Below are positions 44,873-54,795 of a stretch of DNA of 64,000 bases, one piece after another. A program made the position numbers and the translations under genes. The notes beneath the pieces were generated by a model. The model searched no databases. It was not told the origin of the DNA and was given only the letters and a program-made list of their open reading frames with translations. The DNA comes from Siphonodentalium dalli (lineage: Eukaryota > Mollusca > Scaphopoda > Gadilida > Siphonodentaliidae). How positions within the stretch are numbered: position 1 is the first letter of the stretch; every line of letters begins with the position of its first letter. The stretch spans positions 6,859,314 through 6,923,313 of the forward strand of contig CP136068.1 of NCBI GenBank assembly GCA_032622095.1, read 5' to 3'.

Positions 44873-45585
44873 GTCTATAAAAATTATGTCTTCTAACTGC
44901 CGAGGGTTAAATCAAGCCGAAAAACGCCGTGATGTATTCCGATACCTCAGAAATTTGAAGTCCTCAATATACTGTCTTCAAGATACCCACTTTACAACAG
45001 AGCAAGAGAAAATAATTACAGCAGAATGGGGATATAAGATGGAAATGGCACCATATTCATCCCAGTCTCGCGGAGTGGCAATCCTCTTCAACAATAATTT
45101 TAGCTTTGAACTACACAAAAGAGTAAAAGACAAAAATGGGAATTACCTTATACTCGACATAACTATCGAGACAATCCGATTTACACTAGCTAATATTTAT
45201 GGTCCAAATGATGACAATCCTGAATTTTACAATAAAATCAAAGATATTATAACCGAACTGGGAAACACACAAATTATCATCTGTGGCGACTGGAACATAG
45301 TCCAAAACCAACAGAAAGATACCTTTAATTATGTAAACTGTAATAACCCCGAGCAAAACTAGCAGTCAGTGTCCTTGTCGACAAGCTAGAGTTAGTAGAC
45401 GCACGGAGGATAAATAATGAAAATGAAAAACGATTCACTTGGAGAAGAAAGTCACCAATAAAAATGGCAAGACTTGACTATTTTCTCATGTCTAAAGAGC
45501 TGGTAAATTTAACCGGACAAGACGCCACCGATATATTGCCGGGTTACAGAACTGATCACTCAATTATTACTCTCAAACTGGATTC
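44873..45585 (+). pseudogene. LINE ORF2 endonuclease domain, frameshifted and cut off
   Basis: Starts MSIKIMSSNCRGLNQAEKR and shows the APE-type blocks in order: YCLQDTHF, SRGVAILFNNN, LANIYGPNDD, IICGDWN, then in another frame ARLDYFLMS and GYRTDHSIITLKLD. A stop and frameshift lie at about 45350-45365. The domain ends essentially intact at the SDH-like motif (TDHS), where LINE sequence stops and Gypsy sequence begins at about 45586. Roughly 100 residues normally linking endonuclease to RT are absent. Confidence 0.88.
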
Positions 45586-46438
45586 CGAACCACCAGTTGA
45601 TCTCGACGACAGCCCGGTCCTTCCTCCTATAACTAATATAAGAGATGAACAATCAGGAGACCACACAATCTCCGAGATTATCAAACAAATGCAATCAACA
45701 AATATACCCGAAAAATTAGCAAAAACCTTTATTCTCAAAGATGGTATCCTACACTATATATCAATATATAATGACATACCTAAATTACGTATATATATAA
45801 CGGACAAAATAGCACAAGAAGTTATATCCCAATATCACAGTCTCGGCCATAGAGCGGTACAATCGCTATACGCGACCATACGGAACAGATATTACACACC
45901 TCAGTTGTTTGCAAAAATTGTCACATACACAAACAATTGTCATACATGCCGACAACGAAATGCTTATAATCCAAAAATCCCGCTTCAATCAGTCACTGCC
46001 CCATCAAGGCCAGGACAACTCATAGCTATCGATCTTATGGGACCATTTTCCCCCAAAACACAGTCAGGAAATAGATTTATCTTAACTATTATTGATCAAT
46101 TTTCATTACATACTTTAGCATACGCATTACCTAACAAAATGGTGGATACAATTTTAGAAAGATTGAATTCAGAGTATTTCACTTTATTTGGATCAGTTGA
46201 AGAAATATTAACAGATAATGGGTCCGAGTTTGCAAACTCTACCTTCACTGAATTTTGTAAATATTACCATATCAATCACCGCCTCACTTCGTTCTACAGA
46301 CCCCAAAGTAACGGTAAATCAGAACGTTCGCATAGAAGTCTAGCATCAATCATTTCAACAATCACCCAAGCAAATGTAGAAAATTGGGACCTATATCTAA
46401 ATTATGCATCACAAGCAATGAACTTCCATTGTTTTTAG
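45464..46438 (+). CDS. Chimeric frame: LINE endonuclease end fused to Gypsy integrase
   Basis: 324 residues. Residues 1-40 are the end of the LINE endonuclease. From about 41 on it is Gypsy pol: an HHCC zinc finger (H125, H129, C159, C162) and a DDE core (D190 in AIDLMGP, D251 in LTDNGSEFAN, E287 in NGKSERSHR) with 35 residues between the last two acidic positions. All metal-binding residues are intact. The frame ends at 46438, where a frameshift or small deletion removes the usual ATG-SPF stretch. Function in life: strand transfer of retroelement cDNA. The junction arose by deletion, so the fusion is probably accidental. Confidence 0.88.
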   Translation: MARLDYFLMSKELVNLTGQDATDILPGYRTDHSIITLKLDSEPPVDLDDSPVLPPITNIRDEQSGDHTISEIIKQMQSTNIPEKLAKTFILKDGILHYISIYNDIPKLRIYITDKIAQEVISQYHSLGHRAVQSLYATIRNRYYTPQLFAKIVTYTNNCHTCRQRNAYNPKIPLQSVTAPSRPGQLIAIDLMGPFSPKTQSGNRFILTIIDQFSLHTLAYALPNKMVDTILERLNSEYFTLFGSVEEILTDNGSEFANSTFTEFCKYYHINHRLTSFYRPQSNGKSERSHRSLASIISTITQANVENWDLYLNYASQAMNFHCF

Positions 46439-47354
46439 AGAACCACAGATAAGCATAGACCGAATTTTAACACACATAGAAAAGTATTTAGGAGAGGATT
46501 TTTTAGCCACCACGCTTCAAAATCAACACATTATTTTTAAAACTACAAAATCTCTTCTCGAAACAGCCTCTCGCAACCACAAACAGAACAAAGGTGGATC
46601 TATTCCAACCTTTAAAATAGGCCAATCCGTCTATTACAAAATCCACCAACCAAATCACAAATTTTCATTTAAATATGAGCCGTTTTGGCGTATCTTGAAA
46701 CAGACAGGCCCCATATCTTACATATTAAGACATGACCTATCTGCTAAATTAACAAAATCACATGCTAAACACATCAAACCATCCCCCATTGATTGGCCTA
46801 CACCTCAAATTCCCAATCACTTAAAAAATAAACGACATAATCGATTTGCATTTCCACCGAGTGAAGCCAGTGTCGATAATAATAGCTCTCAATCCACATT
46901 GGAATCAGACGATGACCTCAAAACCACGGCAATTAAGCGCGCTCAACTTGAGCGCTCAAACACAGACGACAGCTCTTCAATACCATTGGCTGAATTAGCC
47001 AACAGACTCATGGCTTCGAAACATTTTAATAAAACAGACAGCCAATCACCCCCCGATTTATCACCCAGCGACCAATCTAGGCCCCAAACACAGGAACCAA
47101 ATATCATAAAACACAAATTAATTACGCAAAATTCTTTTCGTACAACGCCAGACACAAAATCTGATCGCGCAGATAACAAACGCGGCCGGCATCGTAAATT
47201 ATATTCACCATACTCCAAACACACGCCTAAAGATTCATCGTTTTCTAATTCCTTCCAATATACATCACCCGACAGCCGTTCGACAAATTGGTCAAACGAA
47301 AGTACGGAAACATATGATTTATATCAGATGACAACTGATATCGAACATTCATAG
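46439..47354 (+). pseudogene. pol: Gypsy pol C-terminal region
   Basis: Continues integrase after a frame change near 46430: REPQISIDRIL, then a helical stretch, then the C-terminal chromatin/DNA-binding subdomain with FKIGQSVYYK and FWRILKQTGPISYILRHD (the GPY-like module of Gypsy integrases). From about 46790 to the stop at 47352-47354 the protein is Ser/Asp/Lys-rich and presumably disordered. A frame-internal ATG at 46695 is not a natural start. Confidence 0.75.
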
Positions 47355-47839
47355 TCATGTATCAAAGTATCTCACAATCACTAATGATAGATAATTTACA
47401 TAACTTTTATTAATATTATATAAAACAGGTCTTACAAAGGCATAACCCTACTGCAATTCTCCCATCCCAACCCCTTCGGCACAGAGATAGACACCCAAAC
47501 GATAAACTTCGTTCATAACAGTGGTATGATCATTAAACAGGGCATCATCTCGTTTCCCAAATCTCTAATTCAATTATCGCTAACAGGTGTACATTGAGTC
47601 ATGATGCCGAAGTAAATTTAACCGACATGTAATATATATCTTTCGCTAATGACTGACACTCGGCGTCTTTGAATAATTGTTTATTCACGAAACATGCCAA
47701 TATGTCGATCATTGTCTCTCGCACCAATCTCCGAAATATCGCAAAATCCCGTTCATGACGCAGTTACATCTTCATTCCCTCCAATATGCTTAACTCAATC
47801 ATATATTCATTGACATAGCAAACGAATCCTACAATACAC

Positions 47840-48270
47840 TATATATTATACAGTAGGTTATACAGTGATCACGGCATATTTCCCTCAATACCACCCCCCT
47901 CCTGCCAAACAACGCTCTTTATCATAAGAACGATTGGTACAGAAACCACGGCATATTATCCCTCAATGTAGACACCCCCACCCACCAACGCCACAATACA
48001 CTATATATATTATATAGTAGTTGATACAATAATCACGGCATATTTCCCTCAATATCACCCCCCCCCAATACCGCCACAAAACGCTCTTCATTATAGAGCG
48101 ATTGGTACATAAACCACGGCATTTATCCCATCAACAACACTTCCCCAATCCCTATCTCATTGTAACGGACATTTGTCCGACCTTATTTTAGGTCATGACA
48201 CCCTAACACTGCCACTAAACGCCTTTTGTTATATGGCGTGTGGAATATTAACCACGGCATGCATCACCCA
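47840..48270. repeat. Degenerate repeats with CACGGCAT and hairpins
   Basis: Blocks AATCACGGCATATTTCCCTC and AACGCTCTT...GAGCGATTGGTACA...AACCACGGCAT recur four to five times with poly-C stretches. One hairpin is CGCTCTTcattatAGAGCG; the last copy reads CGCC...TGGCG, keeping pairing with changed bases. Confidence 0.65.
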
Positions 48271-48660
48271 GATATTCAGTATTTCCCAATCCTAATATGA
48301 AAGTCACCATTACACCGCCCCCCCCCTCGAACAAACAAACGCTCTTCATTCTAAAACTTAGATAATCCAATCAATAACAGTATTGAACTCTTGGCAGCGG
48401 TCTAATAATATATTTATCTCTTTACATTTCAACCAATCTTATCTATAATTAAATAATCTTTGGCGATTTAGCACGTTTACAAAAGTTACTCTTTGTAGCT
48501 CAACCAATATTAACACCTTTGGGCCATTACCACGATTACAACAATAACAACAACAACAACAACAACAAAAAAAATACATTTCTTTTCACTGAATTTATCA
48601 GCAAGATGTTATTTCTGCAGGCTAACACGGTGAATAACCACAAAAACAATTCAATTCATG

Positions 48661-49080
48661 TTATTGTTGGCTAAACACCGTGCCAGCTTGCAGAATGCAA
48701 GCCAGCTCTTGATCCAGGGACGGTCCGAATTCTTCAGGGGCAGCAGTCACACCAACATCTTCTTATAGCACTCTCCGATGTTGGCTCCATAGGTCTATTA
48801 TCCTCTGCCTCTCATCTATAATCTCCAGCCGGAGATTTATCACCTTGTGGCATCGTTCTAATTCAGACACGGTACTCAAATACCGTGCCCAATCTATACT
48901 GGTCCCTCCAGCCAGGCACACAGCAACTATAACATCATAAAATGCCAATATGTGATCCACATATTGCATTGTTACCTCATATTGGCTCGTTTCTAACACA
49001 GCAACCTCAGCCTCCAAAAATCGCAGGTAATCAGACATAATGAAAATTATGTCAGAAATAACCCTTGTCGATATTCCCAC
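48661..49080 (-). CDS. Antisense ORF in the pol-env interval, unidentified, one internal stop
   Basis: On the strand opposite to pol and env, an open frame runs from 49080 to a TAA at 48763-48765. It then continues in the same frame for another 33 codons to a second TAA at 48661. The likely start is the ATG at 49036-49038 (MSDYLRFLEAE), 45-55 bp downstream of a TATATAAGG box on the same strand. Residues are helical with leucine/valine heptads (FLEAEVAVLE, VSELERCHKVINLRLEII), suggesting a coiled coil. I recognise no family. Possible accessory gene of the retroelement or an inserted fragment. Confidence 0.45.
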
Positions 49081-49092
49081 ACCTTATATACT
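49081..49092 (-). promoter_or_regulatory. TATA box candidate for the antisense ORF
   Basis: AGTATATAAGGT on the minus strand, placed about 45 bp before the MSDYL start, a workable distance for a short 5' UTR. Confidence 0.4.
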
Positions 49093-50895
49093 TATCTCAT
49101 ATTGGCAGATAGCGTCCGTATGGAATCGGGACGCTGTGCCAAACCAAGCAAGCACTCTCGAAGGTTCCCGAGGGACGTGCTAGGCACTATCTATCTCAAA
49201 TATATATTACAAACCCCTGTTCCCGCTAACATCTAACCAGCTATCAAGCGATATCTCTTCGATACATCTAAACATAATATCCAATGATAAATAAACACAC
49301 TAAACATCATCTAATAATCAGATATAACTCAATGCTGGCAAGTCCAGTGTGCATCGGTGCACCATGCACACAGGGCTAAAATTTGCTTCCCTCAAAAAAA
49401 TAAAATAAATAAATACAATAAAAATATGTTACACAAGTATCATATCAATAAATAGGAATATTTCAGCATAAACTAATAACATAAACAAACATTACCCAGC
49501 CAAATACAACGTACATGTTAACGGCCAATCAAGGCCCAGTTAACTTAACATGTATACAACACACAGTGCACAATCGTGCATAAAAATCCCAGATACATGT
49601 ACAGAGCTAACTGAAGCTCACTCTTACATACATGTAACGCGCAATACACGGACCCCACATGCATCTATATCGTGCATAAAACAAGAATCCAATACACGTG
49701 AACACGAAATTCACGTACAAACTTCACCCAATACCGCCGCTTACCAAAATGTGCATATACAGTGCCAAAATAGGCTCACCATGTGCACTTTATCCCAAAC
49801 GACACAAATATTGTCAGTCCTTAAGCAATATTTTTCATATTCTTCCCTACCCCATATATTATTGTCAAATATACTTGCCAATGATTAACTGTCATTAATA
49901 ACATATTCGTATACGCCCTATATCGGATCTTATAACTCAAATTAACACATGTCCAACATCAGTTCATACTACCATTACTATTCATTAAGGCGAAATGATG
50001 TATAGAACCCACGTATATAGAAGCATCAAGTTTCTTCATCCAAATCCCACACACGTACAATCATCGAGTTGTTCCAATAGGACAACGGAATACAAATTTC
50101 CGATATAATTTGTCCAGGAACAAAATATCACGTCAGGAACACATTTTGTTCAAATATTTCAATACAATTAAATAGGAACATACAATTACCATTCATATAC
50201 AATGCTACCGATATAGATCACCATGCAATATATCTCCCAACACGACGATATTGTATACATACCCCCCCCCCCCCCCCACCGCCAAGATAACCAGAGCCGC
50301 GTGACAATGCGCGATCAAATATTATCATTACAATATAGATAGAACTACTATTCCATGCGTCAATTGCACTCCCCTAATAATATACAATCAACAAATATTT
50401 CCGCCAATAATCATGTCAAATATAGCAATAAGAACCTATATATAGCAGTACACAATACGCATTTATTCATATGCCTTTTGATATCCATATTGACATGACT
50501 GTTGGTATACCTACACCCTATGACACATACATTTTATAAATAATACAGCAATACCACTTGTCGTTCACATTCAGATGTCCATGTGATATTTTCAATGAAA
50601 CCAATCTGCATTAGCACGATGTAGCCCACGTTAAATTATATAGGCACAAACAGCTATCAAAGATAATTCACAGCCGTAATGGCCAACGCATTTATACCGC
50701 TATACCACTAATTACCTTCGTCGACATGCCTAGCGCACGCAGCGCGGCTAATTGGTACACACTGGCATCGCGTGACGTCATATTTCGTCGATTTCTGGGG
50801 GTACCAATTTTACACAGTAATCTGAGAATGACATTACAACTTACACCGGCCGAAAAATCTCATCGATTAATTAAACCAGTTAACCCATAAAATCC
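49093..50895. other. Pol-env interval, remaining part
   Basis: A/C-rich, non-coding on both strands as far as I can see; a 17-bp poly-C tract lies near 50262-50278. It may hold splicing or export signals for env mRNA. Confidence 0.4.
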
Positions 50896-50959
50896 ATGCC
50901 CACGCGAATCTATCTTTATAATCAGATACCGGCTAACCCGCTAATACACACCTATATTT

Positions 50960-50970
50960 TTACTTATAGG
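50960..50970 (+). promoter_or_regulatory. Splice acceptor for env mRNA
   Basis: TTTACTTATAG/GG just before the env ATG. Env of errantiviruses is made from a spliced subgenomic RNA, and this site would serve that. The donor, normally near the 5' end, would lie in the deleted part. Confidence 0.5.
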
Positions 50971-50982
50971 GGTGCAAGCGAT

Positions 50983-53171
50983 ATGAAGCCTACAGAAAAC
51001 TTCGTTAAAGCGACCCTCTTCATACTTATCATCGGCTTTCAAACTAGTGACGCTATGTTAACTCGACAGAACATGTTATTTTTGCATCACGGGCAAATTG
51101 CTGTCTCAAATGAAAATTGGGATCTCAGTTTTCTCATCGAACTCACACCATATTATACCTACATAGCAAGACTCGCTACCGACATAAGGATGGCCCAAAA
51201 TAAACTCAATAGCATTTGTGCCACGTTTCATCAAAGCACATATCACCATAACAAACCTCCATTCAGGAACGAGACAAATAACATTAACTTTAATATCATC
51301 AACATTTTGACAGATTTACAAACTGAATTAGCAGCGGCTCTCACGGAAACAAAACAAATCCAATATGAATATCATAATTATTATCAACTCCATAATACCA
51401 AAAGACTCAAACGAGCAATATTACCCGTAATAAGCGATATAGCTAAGTTTTTATTTGGCACCCCTTCGATGTCAGATATTACACATGTAGAAGATAACAT
51501 ACGAACCCTCTACCAAAACCAAAAAAAAATCCAACACGATACTCAAACCGCTTATTCTATCATGAATATAACACGCGTCATTTCAAACGAAAATCGCCAA
51601 CGAGTCAACACATTATCAACAACAATATCCAATATTCAAGCCACACTTCGAAAAGAAACACATCGAACCCAAAAACATGTGCATACAATTGAAATATTCA
51701 CAATCATCAACGCTAAGTTTCTAGTAATATTACACGAAATACAACAAGATGTTATCCAAGCAAAATTATATTTGCGACATCTTAAAGTGCAAATTGCCTC
51801 TCTAATTAACCACCGATTTACACCGGAGATCATAAGCCCAATACATTTAAAAAAGGCACTTGACAGTATAACGAAATTACTTCCAGCCCATTTGAAGTTA
51901 CCATTCCCCATAGAATCGGGAATTGCAAAATATTACCAACATTTGAAGACACAAACCATACTCACAGACAGCAGACTAATCATTACCATAACAATTTATT
52001 TACGCGATATCAGAATGCAGTTTGACATATTCCGCGCTATACCATTTTTTTATCCATTAGACCCTCGAGACCCAAGACTCAGACACAACAATAAATATAC
52101 AGTTGCCCGAATCGATATTACTCATAATTACCTGCTATTATCTCCCGACCGATCCAAATATACCACCATTGGTGACAATCACCCGTGTATTTTAAACAAA
52201 TTACCATATTGTAAAATTCAAAAAATTTCAATCGCCGCATCACATAATCATAACTGCCTACTCAACATATTCACCAATGATACAAAAAATACCGCCACAA
52301 ATTGCCCTATAGCCATTTACCCTCAGTATAATTTACCATCTGCTATTAAGCTGGCGGCATGTACATGGCTTATAACAACCACGAAAGCTCATACATTTAC
52401 AGTAAACTGTCATCACAATCTCTTAAGAAAACGACCGTATAGAATCACAATTTTACCCCCCATCGCAACGATAACTTTACCACCAAGGTGCATAGCTACA
52501 TCAGCTAGTATCAAACTAATTGCATTCACAACTTTGAACTCATCAAACATCACCATCAAGACACAAATAACCCAATTACAATCAACTATTGAATTACATA
52601 AATTGCCACAATGGAAGCCATTATTTTCCCAAATTCATAACTTGCCCCCTCAAGTATCGATTCCAAACAAGTTACCCCCCATAAAGCAACTATCATTATA
52701 TGATTTTCTGCAAACAGTCACATCCCTGCAACCCATCAAACAAAAACAAAACAGGATTATTACCAAATTATCATTCCCGCGGTCATTACGTTCGTATTAA
52801 TTTTACTGATTGCCATCTCAAGTCGCAAATACATTATTCAGTGTATCACGAAAATTTCCCAATACCAGACTCAACGCAATCACAACACGCGACGAATTAA
52901 AATCGCAAAGCGACGAAATAAACTTAACCAATTGATAAAGGGAACTGATGTGCAACTTCGTCACAGACTAACCCCACCAATACCCAATGAAGCTACGAAA
53001 GATATTCATTTGTCTCCAGCTAAGCAACCTCAAATACAAACCACACAAGAAGATTTGACATTTCCCAAAAAAAACCCGCGAGATGTTGATGATGAATCAT
53101 CCACATTACGACCTATGAAAATAATAAAAACTCACGCGTCCATCCATAACCCACCACTTAATCTATATTGA
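50983..53171 (+). pseudogene. env: Retroviral-type envelope fusion protein (errantivirus/baculovirus-F-like), frameshifted near its end
   Basis: The open frame begins at 50896, but the likely start is the ATG at 50983: it follows a TTTTTACTTATAG acceptor (exon from 50970) and opens a signal peptide (VKATLFILIIGF). A basic KRLKR site (residues 169-173 of the frame) precedes a hydrophobic segment with KFLFGT and an acidic continuation, the plan of baculovirus F and errantivirus Env fusion peptides. Heptad-like helices follow, then a Cys-rich region. The frame stops at 52800; a frameshift in an A-rich tract at about 52740 moves the membrane anchor (about 52760-52840) and basic tail to another frame ending at 53171. 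So it is broken here. Confidence 0.85.
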
Positions 53172-53283
53172 TCATTTTCCCAATAATACCATTTTTTTTC
53201 CTATAAGGGGCACAAACCCACAGACTAATTCTAATATCGTTACTGCATGCATACCCCGACGGCTGTGTATGCTAACGCCATTA

Positions 53284-53823
53284 TGACACGTGCCAATCCC
53301 AAGAGTTAGACAACTGACCGTCGATTATCTTCAATAACATTGGTCATGGATCTCGCCAACTATCAACAAACACATTAATCAAAGTCTCATATACCACACT
53401 CCAAACAATATTTCACCTCTGACCCATGCTCTCAACAATTCCCTGAGCAATTAACGGCAGATATGACACGTGCCAATCCCAAGAGTTAGACAACTGACCG
53501 CCGATTATCTTCAATAACATTGGTCACGGAACTCGCAAACTATCAACAAACGCATTAATCAAAGTCTCATATACCACACTCCAAACAATATTTCACCTCT
53601 GACCCATGCTCTCAACAATTCCCTGAGCAATTAACGGCAGATATGACACGTGCCAACCCCAAGAGTTAGACAACTGACCGCCGATTATCTTCAAAAACAT
53701 TGGTCACGGAACTCGCCAACTATCAACAAACGCATTAATCAAAGTCTCATATACCACACTCCAAACAATATTTCACCTCTGACACATGCTCTCAACAATT
53801 CCCTGTGCAATTGACGGCAGATG
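53284..53823 (+). repeat. 180-bp tandem repeat, three copies
   Basis: Copies at 53284-53463, 53464-53643 and 53644-53823 differ at only a few bases. Each begins TGACACGTGCCAA (an E-box) and ends with CAATTCCCTGAGCAATT...GGCAG. Located between env and the 3' LTR; no coding. Confidence 0.97.
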
Positions 53824-54326
53824 AGAAACATTTGGTCTCTCATTACCACAATACCGAATGTATACATATCGTCATGATTTTATTAACAATACAACATGCA
53901 TTTATATAATACATCACCAATGTTCATCATTTACAAAACATACCATGCACTATTACCGTATTGTTATATTCATTACTTCTCATACTTGTATCTCTATATT
54001 CTATTATCATACCTTAGCCTACATATCAATATAGCACGCATTATGACTGCTTGCACGATCATTTTATATACCAACCCATATATGCTTTTCCCACCATTTA
54101 TTTCATAATCTCATAATATTGCGTATCATCATTTTAAGACAACTTAATATCGCATATCATCATTTTAAGACAACTTTGTTCCACATGTATTAATCATAAC
54201 TTCACCACAATCAATGTTATTATACTTCATTTCAGCCTCATCCACATTACATGATCACAATTACCCCAGTTAGGTCCATAATTTTGATGTTACATAAGAT
54301 TTTCCGCTGCGCTAAAAATCTTACAC

Positions 54327-54336
54327 GGGTGGGGGA
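54327..54336 (+). other. Polypurine tract
   Basis: GGGTGGGGGA four bases before the LTR start TGTGAG, the position of the plus-strand primer in LTR retroelements. Confidence 0.75.
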
Positions 54337-54340
54337 CATA

Positions 54341-54795
54341 TGTGAGATAACTACCCATTATAATCTCACAACTTGATTCAAACTATACGAATGTCCCAAT
54401 ATATAAAACCCCAAACTCAGATATTCGTGTTCGGTTCTCGAAACCTCACACGTCTTACTCTCAGCGAAGATATACACACAATGAAGATGGCTCCCAAATA
54501 TGGTCAAGGGAGATGACCATAACGGAAGAACCAATCCCGATGTGTATTGCCAAACACCTCATCTAATATGCATCCCAAATAGTATATAAGAAACAACTAC
54601 ATCCCATCACATCATGCTTTCACTAGACTCATCTCATACCTAGATCATATCCAGGCATCATTCACACCAGGCATCACCCATTCGGGGACACCAATTCGCG
54701 GCGACTATTGATCATTATATTTGTACACACTGCATATCTTATTCACAACATAATAAAGACTTGTACCTACTATATACATGTGTCATTACCTCACA
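54341..54795 (+). repeat. 3' LTR of the Gypsy element (455 bp)
   Basis: Starts TGTGAGATAA and ends TTACCTCACA, inverted matches at 9 of 10 positions with TG...CA ends. It contains TATAAAA at 54402-54408, a second TATATAAG at 54583-54590 and AATAAA at 54752-54757. No second copy is in the window, so age cannot be estimated from LTR divergence. Confidence 0.88.
54402..54408 (+). promoter_or_regulatory. LTR TATA box
   Basis: TATAAAA in the U3 part, 62 bp from the LTR start; a second candidate is at 54583-54590. Confidence 0.55.

Larger units (their letters stand above)
45586..54795 (+). mobile_element. 5'-deleted Gypsy/errantivirus-like element with env
   Basis: Present: integrase, pol C-terminal tail, a 3.5-kb pol-env interval, env, 180-bp repeats, polypurine tract and 3' LTR. 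Missing: 5' LTR, gag, protease, RT and RNase H. The right end (54795) abuts LINE RT sequence exactly; the left end starts mid-pol. With the loss of LINE linker sequence, this implies one deletion spanning LINE and the element's 5' half after insertion. Length is 9.2 kb. Confidence 0.88.

Noticed and set aside
49129-49190. tRNA-like A/B-box appearance (GGTTCCCGAGG)
   Set aside because: The B-box does not fit GGTTCGANNCC and no cloverleaf can be drawn.
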